In this document: positions 1 through 7,056 of the stretch, in pieces
Position numbering within the stretch: the first letter of the stretch is position 1
Layout: each line of letters opens with the position of its first letter
Assembly (NCBI GenBank): GCA_003491925.1
Contig: DNAU01000042.1
Location: forward strand, 1 to 12,265
Direction of reading: 5' to 3'
Origin: Chloroflexota bacterium
GTDB taxonomy: Bacteria; Chloroflexota; Dormibacteria; Aeolococcales; Aeolococcaceae
Length of the DNA stretch: 12,265 nucleotides
Made by a program: the position numbers and the translations under genes
The notes under the pieces: generated by a model
Databases searched by the model: none
What the model was told of the DNA's origin: nothing
Seen by the model: the letters and a program-made list of their open reading frames with translations, nothing else

Positions 1-422
1 TGGGGTCGTTGTACGCCGGGCCCACTGGCGAGGCCGCCAGCGACGGGATCAGGGTCAGGTTGTAACTGGTCCCGGCGGCAGCGGCAGAGGGCGTGTCCGA
101 CGTGGAGAGCTCCAGCACCGGAGGCGCGGTCACGTCCACGGCGGCCGTCGTGCTCACCGCCGTCGCCTGGTCGGCGGGGTCGGCGAGCGAGACCCCGGTC
201 TGCAGCGCACCCGAGGCGAAGGCCGAGATCTCGACGGTGGCGGGCACGCTGGCGAGCGACGTGCCGGCGCTGATGGGCGCCCCGGTGCTGGTGCAGGTGA
301 GCACCGTGCTCGAGCCGCTGAGCGCGCAGCTCCAGCCGGTGGCGGTGGGTACGGCGTCGAACGTCTCGCCGGCCGGCAGGGTGGCGGTGAGGGTGGGGTC
401 GTCGTAGGCGGGGCCACCCGAC
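1..422 (-). repeat. 393-nt-period repeat of DUF11-like units at the left edge
   Basis: The bases from position 1 (TGGGGTCGTTGTA...) recur from position 394 (TGGGGTCGTCGTA...), an offset of 393 nt or 131 codons. The encoded units share PVL..S.S.TP..A..G.SY.LTL and GPAY(N/D)DP, at residues 885 onward and 1016 onward. The array continues past the window edge, so the copy number is unknown. Confidence 0.65.
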
Positions 423-3175
423 GACTCGATCGCTCCACGCAGGGTGAGGCCGTAGCTGCTCCCCTGGGAGGCCCCCGGCGGGGTTCCCGAGCTCGAGACG
501 CCGAGGACCGGGACGGCGGTCACGATGAAGCTGGTGCCGGCCGTGGAACCCGCGTGGTCGGTGTCGCCCCCATAGGTGGCGGTCACACCGTGAGTGCCCA
601 CCGCCGGCGCGGTGATCGTCGTGCATGAGGCGGCGCCCGAGCTGACGGTCGCGATGCACCACGTGGTCCCACCGGTCGCGAAGGTGACGGCGCCGGTGGC
701 GCCGGAGACGAGCCCCGACGCCGAGAGCGTGGTCTGGTTGCCATGGGCGAGAGCGGTCGGGCTGGCCGACGCCGTGAAGGAGGTCGGCTCCGCGCTGACG
801 GTGAATGATTGATCCACCTCGGGGGCCGCGTTGTAGTTGGCGTCCGCCGCCTGGTTGGCGTCGACGATGCAGTTCCCCACCCCGACGAAGCTGACCAGCG
901 AGCCGGTCACGGTGCACACCGCCGTGGAGGCGCCGGTGAACACGACGGGACTCGTCGACCCGCCCCCGGTCGCGGTCACCGTGTAGGTATTGCCGTAGTA
1001 GGCCGGCGAGGGGTAGGCGCTGGTGAAGGTGATGGCCTGATTTGCCTTGGTGACCGCCTGGGCCAGGGCGGAGCTGGTCACGGCAACGTAGTTGCCGTCT
1101 CCCGAGTACACCGCCTCCAGGTGGTAGACCGAGCCGCTCGCCAGGAGGCTGGTGGCACAGGTGGCCACGCCGCTCCCGTTGATCGCCACCGCGCTGCAGC
1201 CGCTGATCACGGCGTAACCGCCGCCGCCGGGCTCGCTCTCGAACTCCACGGTGCCCGTGGGCGGGGGGACGCCGGTCAGAGCCGTGCTGACCGTGGCGGC
1301 CAGGGTCGTGCTCTCTCCCGAGGTCAGGGTACTCGGCGAGTCGGTCAAGGAGATCGCGGGCGTGGCTCCGTTGACCTGCTGGCTCAGACTGCCGGTGCTG
1401 GTCTGGTAGCTGCTACTGCCCGAATAGGCCGCCGTGAGCGGCACCGGGGTGCCGCCCGAGGCCAGGAAGCTGGTGACGCAGGTGGCCACCCGGGAGGAGA
1501 GCGCGACCGCGGCGCAGCCGTTGATCGTGGTGCCACCGTCTTCGAAGTCGACGGTCCCCGTCGGTGTGCCCGAGGCGGTGCTGACCGTCGCGGTGAGGCT
1601 GGTGGTGGCGCCGGTGGTGGTCGGGTTTGCCGAGGTGGAGAGCGCCGTGGTGGTCACGGCTGCGCCCGGCGGCGGCTCGACCGTGATCGTGTCGCTGACC
1701 GAGTCCGAGGCCGCGTCGTCAGAACCGACCAGCACGCTGTCCGTGAGGTCGGTTCCCCCCGCCGCGGTCACCTCGACTGGGAGGCTCAGCGGGTTGAGGA
1801 CGGTGCCCGCCGGATAGCCCGCGAGGGCATACGTGCACGTCACCGTCTGCCCCGCGATCCCGCAGCTCCAGTCGGTTCCGCCCAGACCGGAGGAAAGTGG
1901 CGTCTCGCCACTCGGGAAGATGTCGGTGACCGTGATCTGGTCCGACTCGGCATTGCCGGTCGAGGCGACGCTGACATCCGCGGTGTAGGTCAGGTCCTGG
2001 TCGGGCTGCACGCTGCTGGGGCTGTTGCTGAGGGAGGCGTCGAAGACGGGCACCTCTGTGGTCGTGATCGACTGCGCGGTGATGTTGTTGACCTCGTGGA
2101 TGTCCGTGTCGCTACCGGTAGAGCCCACCCACCCAAGGTTCAGCTGATACGGCAACCCGGTCGTCGAGTCGATCCACGAGGTGGGGTAGAGCCCGCTCGG
2201 GATCCCCCCGTTGATGGCAGTGGGCAGCGCCCCCGAGAGGGTCTCCCGGCTGCCGCCGATGGGGGTGAAGGCGATCTCGTAGTCGCCGGTCGCAACCGAC
2301 AGACCGCTGGCGGTGGTGATCGACGTGCTCCCGGGGTTGATCACGACCTCGACCGGTACGAGCGCCGACGCCCTGCCCGCGTCGTTGGTCTCGGAGGTGC
2401 TGCCCTGGAGGACGACGGCGCTGCCGTCGTCGGTGGCGAGCGTGCTGTTGAGCAGGCAGTAGCCGGTGGTGCCGTTGCCCGGACCGCGGACGGTGACCTG
2501 GTCCGCGACGGCACCGCCCGACCAGCCCGGCCAGCTCGGCAGGCTGCACCCCGAGCCGTCGAAGCTGGAATTGCTGTAGTTGCCGAAGACGTCGAGGCCC
2601 AGGCCCAGATAGCCGTCGACCATGCCGTTGCCATTGCCCGAGTTACCCGCGTAACCCAGATCGCCCCCGGGCTCTCCGATCGCGGCCACCGGCGCCGGGT
2701 CCGCCGGGTTGACGGCGGCGAGGAAGAATGCGATGCCGTCGGCTTTGCTGCTGCTTCCGTACTGGTAGCTGTCGAAGGTCGCGTCGATGCCCTGGGTGGT
2801 GGGGATGCTGAGGCCGTAGGCGACACCCCCTTCCTCACCTCCCACGGTGCTGGTGAACCGCAGCGCCCCGCTCCCCGAGGCGTCGAGAGCGGGGCTCTGG
2901 CAGCCGGGGATGGGCGTTCCGGCGGTTGCCCCGGAGGCGGTCAGGCAGGCGATGTTGGTGTGCCCCGATGGGGCCGCCGGTACCGTCCAGTGGCTCAATG
3001 AGGTGGTGGAGCCTGTGAAGGTCTCACTGACGAAGACCGTCGACGCATCCGCGCGGAGGGCGCCGAAGGTGCTCCACCCCATCAGCGAGAGCAGGACGAT
3101 GACGCCCAAGGACCCCAGTCGCCGCCGCCGGCGACCTCTCCGAGATGCGCCTTCCGTCACGGATCTCCCCCTCAT
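1..3175 (-). CDS. Large secreted lectin-headed Ig/DUF11 repeat protein (3' end beyond left edge)
   Basis: This reading frame stays open from ATG 3175 to the left edge, giving 1058 residues without a stop. An in-frame TGA at 3193-3191 and a GAGGGG 11 nt upstream support this start. Residues 1-44 form a signal peptide: an Arg-rich stretch (12-19), then a hydrophobic core (23-40). Residues 46 to about 368 resemble an L-type (legume-like) lectin, with DGIAFF (146-151), GGDLGY (170-175), LDVFGNY (194-200) and a closing STGSDTDIHEV strand (about 351-361). A DUF11-like repeat follows (about 378-490), then Ig-like (Big_3_5-type) repeats at about 507-602 and 606-705, an MBG-like repeat (about 710-792), another Ig-like repeat (about 795-880) and two DUF11-like repeats (885-1000 and 1016 onward). 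The likely role is a surface or secreted carbohydrate-binding adhesin. Ligand and anchoring are unknown because the C-terminus lies outside. Domain families are recognised by eye. Confidence 0.85.
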   Translation of the reverse strand, partial: MRGRSVTEGASRRGRRRRRLGSLGVIVLLSLMGWSTFGALRADASTVFVSETFTGSTTSLSHWTVPAAPSGHTNIACLTASGATAGTPIPGCQSPALDASGSGALRFTSTVGGEEGGVAYGLSIPTTQGIDATFDSYQYGSSSKADGIAFFLAAVNPADPAPVAAIGEPGGDLGYAGNSGNGNGMVDGYLGLGLDVFGNYSNSSFDGSGCSLPSWPGWSGGAVADQVTVRGPGNGTTGYCLLNSTLATDDGSAVVLQGSTSETNDAGRASALVPVEVVINPGSTSITTASGLSVATGDYEIAFTPIGGSRETLSGALPTAINGGIPSGLYPTSWIDSTTGLPYQLNLGWVGSTGSDTDIHEVNNITAQSITTTEVPVFDASLSNSPSSVQPDQDLTYTADVSVASTGNAESDQITVTDIFPSGETPLSSGLGGTDWSCGIAGQTVTCTYALAGYPAGTVLNPLSLPVEVTAAGGTDLTDSVLVGSDDAASDSVSDTITVEPPPGAAVTTTALSTSANPTTTGATTSLTATVSTASGTPTGTVDFEDGGTTINGCAAVALSSRVATCVTSFLASGGTPVPLTAAYSGSSSYQTSTGSLSQQVNGATPAISLTDSPSTLTSGESTTLAATVSTALTGVPPPTGTVEFESEPGGGGYAVISGCSAVAINGSGVATCATSLLASGSVYHLEAVYSGDGNYVAVTSSALAQAVTKANQAITFTSAYPSPAYYGNTYTVTATGGGSTSPVVFTGASTAVCTVTGSLVSFVGVGNCIVDANQAADANYNAAPEVDQSFTVSAEPTSFTASASPTALAHGNQTTLSASGLVSGATGAVTFATGGTTWCIATVSSGAASCTTITAPAVGTHGVTATYGGDTDHAGSTAGTSFIVTAVPVLGVSSSGTPPGASQGSSYGLTLRGAIESSGGPAYDDPTLTATLPAGETFDAVPTATGWSCALSGSSTVLTCTSTGAPISAGTSLASVPATVEISAFASGALQTGVSLADPADQATAVSTTAAVDVTAPPVLELSTSDTPSAAAAGTSYNLTLIPSLAASPVGPAYNDP
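1141..1489 (-). repeat. 321-nt-period direct repeat inside the lectin gene (adjacent Ig-like domains)
   Basis: The 28-nt blocks 1141-1168 and 1462-1489 match at 25 of 28 bases at an offset of exactly 321 nt (107 codons). They encode the VATC(V/A)TS(F/L)LASG strands of neighbouring Ig-like domains. Similarity at DNA level, not just protein level, suggests internal duplication within the gene. Confidence 0.7.
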
Positions 3176-3412
3176 GGTGCGATCGACCCCTCAAACGGCC
3201 GGGCGGCCCGCCACCTGACCAGCAACCGTGGCCATTCGAACGCTGCGACGCCACATGCCGACAGCATACGTGCGCGGTTTGGAATGATTGGCGCGTTGGC
3301 GAACCGCACCAATCCCGTTACCAGGTCGCCGCCACAGGCAGCGATCGTCACCGCACACGTGCGGAGACGTCACCACGGGCGATCGGCGGCGGCCGGCGGC
3401 GACCGCCCCGGG
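3176..3412. promoter_or_regulatory. Intergenic region upstream of the lectin gene and downstream of the 6PGDH gene
   Basis: No gene is supported in these 237 nt. On the minus strand TATGCT (3268-3263) is a possible -10 for the lectin gene, with no convincing -35. CCGCACacGTGCGG (3351-3364) is a perfect inverted repeat with a 2-nt centre and could be an operator. A 5-bp GC stem (3395-3399 with 3403-3407) lies just past the 6PGDH stop but has no T-tract, so it is a poor terminator candidate. Confidence 0.35.
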
Positions 3413-4432
3413 TTACCCTCCGGCGGGAAGCTCGGCGTGGCCCCCGAACTCGCGGCGCATCGCCGAGAGCAGCCGGTCGGCGAAGTCCGCCTCCCCCCGG
3501 GAGCTGAAGCGCTCGTAAAGGGCGGCGGTCAGCACATGCGCGGGCACCCCCTCGTCGACGGCCGCGAGCACCGTCCAGCGGCCCTCCCCGGAGTCCGAGA
3601 CCCGACCGGCGAGGTCGGAGAGGTCGGGGGACCTGAGCAGCGCCCCGGCGGTGAGGTCGAGCAGCCAGGAGGCGATCACACTGCCCCGGCGCCAGACCTC
3701 GGCGACCTCCGGGAGAGGGAGGTCGTACTGGTAGTCCTGGGGATCGCGGAGCGGGGTGCTCTCCGCGCTCGCCGCCTCGACCCTGGTGCCCGCGTTGGCC
3801 TGGTGCAGGATGTTGAGCCCCTCGGCGTAGGCGGCCATCACCCCGTACTCGATCCCGTTATGGACCATCTTGACAAAATGTCCCGCCCCGTGGGGACCGC
3901 AGTGGAGGTACCCCCGCTCGGCTGGAGCGGGCGCGCCCTGGCGGCCGGGGGTGCGGGAGGCGGCGTCGACCCCGGGGGCGATGCTGCGGAAGAGCGGATC
4001 GAGCCGTTCCACGACCGGCGCCTCACCGCCGATCATGAGGCAGAATCCCCGCTCCAGCCCATGGACGCCACCACTCGTGCCGATGTCGACGTAGTGGATG
4101 CCCTGGGCGGACAGCCGGCCGGCCCGCTCGATGTCGTCGCGGTAGTAGCTGTTGCCGCCGTCGATGATGACGTCCCCCTCGGCCATCCGGTCAGCGAGCG
4201 CGTCGACGGTGTCGCCGGTGAGCGCGGCGGGCACCATCACCCACGCGGCCCGCGGCGGGGTCAGCGCGGCCACGAACTCGTCGAGCGAGCCGCTGGCCAC
4301 GGCGCCCTCGGACCTCAGCCCGGCGACCGCCTGCGCGCTGATGTCGTAGACGACGCAGTCGTGCCCATCGCGCATCAGACGGCGGACGAGGTTGGCGCCC
4401 ATGCGCCCCAGACCGACCATCCCCAACTGCAT
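3413..4432 (-). CDS. gnd: 6-phosphogluconate dehydrogenase, short decarboxylating form (probably NAD-linked)
   Basis: It oxidises and decarboxylates 6-phosphogluconate to ribulose 5-phosphate in the pentose phosphate pathway, in the cytoplasm. The protein has 339 residues, matching the short GntZ/YqeC-like family rather than the roughly 470-residue classical enzyme. Visible features are the Rossmann GLGRMG (7-12); Asp30 ending strand beta-2, where NADP-dependent enzymes carry Asn-Arg, which suggests NAD preference; the substrate signature DIGTSGG (116-122) with CLMIGG (131-136); and catalytic [12 protein letters not shown] (187-197) with Lys188, Asn192 and Glu195. An ATG 33 nt further upstream exists, but GGGAAGGAG (4447-4439) sits 6 nt before ATG 4432, so I chose 4432. 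The gene is divergent from a ROK kinase. The family call is firm; the cofactor is inference. Confidence 0.93.
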   Translation of the reverse strand: MQLGMVGLGRMGANLVRRLMRDGHDCVVYDISAQAVAGLRSEGAVASGSLDEFVAALTPPRAAWVMVPAALTGDTVDALADRMAEGDVIIDGGNSYYRDDIERAGRLSAQGIHYVDIGTSGGVHGLERGFCLMIGGEAPVVERLDPLFRSIAPGVDAASRTPGRQGAPAPAERGYLHCGPHGAGHFVKMVHNGIEYGVMAAYAEGLNILHQANAGTRVEAASAESTPLRDPQDYQYDLPLPEVAEVWRRGSVIASWLLDLTAGALLRSPDLSDLAGRVSDSGEGRWTVLAAVDEGVPAHVLTAALYERFSSRGEADFADRLLSAMRREFGGHAELPAGG

Positions 4433-4544
4433 CGTGATCTCCTTCCCGGCATCCGCCGATTGCATGTCCCCCCGCCGCTCCTCGGGCTCAGAACAGTATG
4501 GTAGGGAGGCGACATTTCACGTTGGCGCCCCTGCGGGAGTGAGG
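4433..4544. promoter_or_regulatory. Divergent promoter region between 6PGDH and ROK kinase
   Basis: The 112 nt between the two starts must carry both promoters. TATGGT (4497-4502, plus) is a candidate -10 for the kinase. Its overlap on the other strand, TACCAT (4503-4498), is a candidate -10 for the dehydrogenase. No convincing -35 was found for either. If real, the overlapping -10 elements would link the two genes' transcription. Confidence 0.4.
4439..4447 (-). promoter_or_regulatory. Ribosome binding site deciding the 6PGDH start
   Basis: On the minus strand GGGAAGGAG is followed by 6 nt and ATG 4432. This strong Shine-Dalgarno sequence favours that start over the in-frame ATG at 4465. Confidence 0.8.
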
Positions 4545-5531
4545 ATGGCGACGGGCCCGGCGCGCGACCCTCGTGGCCTGCGAGGCGGAATCGACCTCGG
4601 CGGCACGAAGATCCAGGCGGTCATCATCTCGCGCACTCACCGGATCCTCGGCGAGGCCCGCCGGCCCACCCCCGCCGAGGGCGGCCCGGAGGCGGTGACG
4701 GCGGCGCTCGCCGGAACCCTCGGGGACGCGGCGACCGCGGCCGGGGTGGCCCCGCGGGCTCTCGCCGGGGTCGGCGTCGGCTCTCCCGGGAGCGTCGACG
4801 CGCAGGCCGGGACAGTCTCCCAGGCCGGCAACCTCCCCGATTGGGACGGCAGCTTCCCGCTCGCCGAGCGGCTCGGCCGCCTGGTCGGCTGCCCGGTACG
4901 CCTCGGCAACGACGTCCAGGTGGCCAACCGCGCGGAGATGCGGCTCGGCGCCGGACGCGGCCGGCCCTCCTTCATCGGGGTGGCCTGGGGGACCGGAGTC
5001 GGTGGCAGCCTGGTGCTCGACGGCCGTCTCTGGCTGGGGCGGGGCGCCGCCGGCGAGATCGGGCACACGGTCGTGGTCCGGGAGGGCGCCCCCTGCACCT
5101 GCGGCCGGCGCGGCTGCCTGGAGGCATATGCGGGACGGGCCGCGATGGAGCTGACCGCCCGCAAGCGCGCGGACCGGGGTGAGAAGACGGTGCTCTTCCG
5201 GGTCATGAAGCAGTTCGGGCGCAACCGGCTGACCAGTGGCGTCTGGGCGCGGGCCCTCGACGAGGATGACCCCATGGCTCACGAGCTGATCGACCGCGCC
5301 GTCGGCGCGCTCGGCACCGGCATCGCGTCGGCGATCAACCTGCTGGACGTCGGCGCCGTGATCATCGAGGGCGGCCTGGGGATCCGGCTCGGCCAGCCCT
5401 ACGCGGACCAGATCGCGGCGGCGATGCAGCCCCACCTCTTCCTCCCCCAGCGAGCTCCCGAGGTCCAGGTGGCGGCGCTGGGTGACCTCGGCGGCGCGAT
5501 CGGCGCCGCCCTCCTGGTCGGGGCGGTCTGA
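4545..5531 (+). CDS. ROK-family sugar kinase (glucokinase-like)
   Basis: It is predicted to phosphorylate a hexose, most likely glucose, with ATP in the cytoplasm. The 328 residues suit a ROK kinase. Visible motifs are the phosphate-binding DLGGTK (17-22), the catalytic-base region GND (121-123, Asp123), GTGVGG (149-154), the sugar-contacting ExGH (EIGH, 171-174) and the ROK zinc site CxCGxxGCxE (184-193: Cys184, Cys186, Cys191, with His174 as the fourth ligand). There is no N-terminal helix-turn-helix, so this is an enzyme rather than a ROK repressor. The frame is open further upstream, but GGGAG (4535-4539) lies 5 nt before ATG 4545 and the first motif follows directly. It is divergent from the 6PGDH gene, consistent with a sugar-phosphate unit. 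Other substrates such as mannose, GlcNAc or gluconate cannot be excluded. Confidence 0.9.
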   Translation: MATGPARDPRGLRGGIDLGGTKIQAVIISRTHRILGEARRPTPAEGGPEAVTAALAGTLGDAATAAGVAPRALAGVGVGSPGSVDAQAGTVSQAGNLPDWDGSFPLAERLGRLVGCPVRLGNDVQVANRAEMRLGAGRGRPSFIGVAWGTGVGGSLVLDGRLWLGRGAAGEIGHTVVVREGAPCTCGRRGCLEAYAGRAAMELTARKRADRGEKTVLFRVMKQFGRNRLTSGVWARALDEDDPMAHELIDRAVGALGTGIASAINLLDVGAVIIEGGLGIRLGQPYADQIAAAMQPHLFLPQRAPEVQVAALGDLGGAIGAALLVGAV

Positions 5532-5537
5532 GGGCCT

Positions 5538-5569
5538 CCGCCGGCTGCCGGGCTCCGGGAGGCCGGCGG
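5538..5569. terminator. GC-rich hairpin between convergent genes
   Basis: CCGCCGGC (5538-5545) pairs perfectly with GCCGGCGG (5562-5569), and CCGG/CCGG can pair inside the 16-nt loop. It begins 7 nt after the kinase stop in a 115-nt gap between convergent genes. There is no T-tract, so it could be a non-canonical terminator or an RNA end-stabilising hairpin. Confidence 0.4.
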
Positions 5570-5646
5570 CTTCGGCCGTTCCCCGGGCCGGGTCGGCGCG
5601 AGGCCTCAGACGGTGACGGCCCGACGGCTCCGGGCAGGGGGCGGGC

Positions 5647-6882
5647 TCAGATGGTGACCGCCGCCCAGCTCTCACCGCCGTTCCGGGTCATCAGCAGGGT
5701 CCCCGACGCGGTGCCTGTGGCGGTCGCGATCGCCACCCCCTGGGTGGTCGTGGTGAAGCCAACGTAGACGATGCTGGTCCCGGTGGCGCCGCTGTACACG
5801 GGCGCCCAGCTCCCACCTCCGTTGAAGGTCGCCACGATCTCCGCGCCGCACCCGGCGGCCGCCAGCGAGGAGCTGGCGCTGGCCAGGGTCGCGCTGCCCT
5901 GACAGCCCGAGGGAAGTGACGCCGGCAGCCCGGTGAAGCCGGCACCCCCGTTGGTGGAGACGAAGGCGTCCTCCGCGGGGCTGGGTCCGGTGTACGCCCC
6001 GACGTCGCAGACGGCCAGGAGGTCCTGGGAGCTGGAGGCGGCGAGCGCCGCGGCACCGCCCGCCGTGCTGCAGGCGGGCGTCCACGAGCTCCAGCTCCCG
6101 CTCTGCAGGCGGGCGCCTCCCACCACCGTCCGGTCGTTCTCGAGCAGCCACCCGGCCGAGCCCTGGAGCACGAGCTGAGGGCTGGGGATCGGGCCCGCCC
6201 CGACCTCGACGGACGCCGGCGAGAGCGACCACGCGCTGGAGCCGGCCGGACTGGTCTCGATGTCGAGGCTGGCGGTCCCGGTGGCCTGGACCGCGGCGGC
6301 GACGATCCCGCCGGAGGTCTCCAGGCTCCACACCGGGCTGCCGGCCGCCACCCCCGGGAGGCTGATCTCGGTCCAGGTGCTGCCTCCGTCCTGGGTCGCC
6401 CACAGCTCGGGGCCGAAGACCCAGCCGTCCTCGGTGTTCGCGAAGCGGATGCCCGACACCCCGCTCGAGGCCTCGACCCCCTGCCCGGAGAAGTGGGTCG
6501 GCGGCGGGGTCACGCTGGTCCAGGTGCTCCCGCCGTCCTGGGTGCGGGCGACGGCGAGGGCGCCGCCCACGGTGCCCAGCGCCCAGCCGTCATCGGAGGA
6601 GACGAATGTCACCGACGCGGCCGCGAAGCCGGCGATCGGCGTCCATGTCGGGGTGGCCGGGGAGACGGTCGCGGAGCTCGTGGCGGAGCTCGTCACGGAG
6701 GCCGACGGGATGGCGGCCGGGGCGCTCGCACAGCCGGACGACTCGGAGGCGGAGCAGGGCGTCGGGGTCGCGCCGCCATGCGGGCTCCGGGTGCTGGACG
6801 CGCCGCCGCAGGCCACCGCCAGCGCCGCCACGGCGCAGAGGACGAGCCTCGCACCTGCCCTCGGAGCGGTCATCCGGGTCAT
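5647..6882 (-). CDS. Asp-box (BNR-like) beta-propeller lipoprotein
   Basis: This is a predicted exported lipoprotein of 411 residues. Residues 1-25 are a lipoprotein signal with hydrophobic core LVLCAVAALAVA and lipobox cysteine Cys25. A Ser/Thr/Ala/Pro-rich linker follows (26-80). The rest carries five Asp-box motifs of the (S/T)x(D/N)GGxxW type: TQDGGSTW (114-121 and 163-170), STNGGAGF (309-316), TFNGGGSW (352-359) and TRNGGESW (399-406). DDGW and EDGW turns (97-100, 151-154) recall Ycf48-like propellers. The family includes sialidase-like folds and assembly factors, but I see no sialidase catalytic set, so a structural or binding role is more likely and the function is unknown. ATG 6882 is preferred because AGAGGAGG (6899-6892) lies 9 nt upstream; GTG 6888 would leave only 3 nt. 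Confidence 0.85.
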   Translation of the reverse strand: MTRMTAPRAGARLVLCAVAALAVACGGASSTRSPHGGATPTPCSASESSGCASAPAAIPSASVTSSATSSATVSPATPTWTPIAGFAAASVTFVSSDDGWALGTVGGALAVARTQDGGSTWTSVTPPPTHFSGQGVEASSGVSGIRFANTEDGWVFGPELWATQDGGSTWTEISLPGVAAGSPVWSLETSGGIVAAAVQATGTASLDIETSPAGSSAWSLSPASVEVGAGPIPSPQLVLQGSAGWLLENDRTVVGGARLQSGSWSSWTPACSTAGGAAALAASSSQDLLAVCDVGAYTGPSPAEDAFVSTNGGAGFTGLPASLPSGCQGSATLASASSSLAAAGCGAEIVATFNGGGSWAPVYSGATGTSIVYVGFTTTTQGVAIATATGTASGTLLMTRNGGESWAAVTI

Positions 6883-6891
6883 GGCCACCTG

Positions 6892-6899
6892 CCTCCTCT
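6892..6899 (-). promoter_or_regulatory. Ribosome binding site of the Asp-box lipoprotein gene
   Basis: On the minus strand AGAGGAGG lies 9 nt before ATG 6882 and only 3 nt before GTG 6888, which favours the ATG. Confidence 0.7.
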
Positions 6900-6968
6900 A
6901 CGGCGTCGAGCTCCCCCCGGGTCGGTCACGTCCACGCCGCCGGCCCGGCATCGCCGCCATCGCACTCC

Positions 6969-6974
6969 ACCCTA
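6969..6974 (-). promoter_or_regulatory. Possible -10 element for the lipoprotein gene
   Basis: TAGGGT on the minus strand, directly preceded by TG, is the best -10 candidate in the 174-nt divergent gap. TTGGCC (7000-6995) could be a -35, but the 20-nt spacer is long. Confidence 0.25.
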
Positions 6975-7041
6975 CATCCGGCGGCGCCCCGGTGGGCCAA
7001 TCCCCTGGCGCCCCAACCGCCACACCCCGCTCCACCGCTCC

Positions 7042-7050
7042 TGTTAGCCT
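7042..7050 (+). promoter_or_regulatory. Extended -10 promoter for a leaderless dioxygenase-family transcript
   Basis: TGtTAGCCT combines an extended -10 TG with a TANNNT hexamer. The hexamer ends 6 nt before GTG 7057, exactly where transcription should begin. No Shine-Dalgarno fits in that space, so the mRNA is probably leaderless. Confidence 0.6.
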
Positions 7051-7056
7051 TGCGCG

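Noticed and set aside
809..3001. 730-residue plus-strand open frame
   Set aside because: It lies antisense to the lectin gene. Its translation is Arg/Gly/Ala-rich with no recognisable domain, as expected from a GC-rich shadow frame, whereas the minus frame has a signal peptide and recognisable domains.
1..3175. CRISPR array or phage tail fibre explanation for the repeats
   Set aside because: The repeats are protein-coding, in frame and diverged, with domain-length spacing and a signal peptide. No spacers or phage structural neighbours are present.
3284..4504. 406-residue plus-strand open frame opposite the 6PGDH gene
   Set aside because: It is a shadow of a gene with all catalytic motifs in place; no start signal or domain supports it.
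4488..5675. 395-residue minus-strand open frame opposite the ROK kinase
   Set aside because: It is antisense to a kinase with complete ROK motifs; the translation is Arg/Pro/Ala-rich noise.
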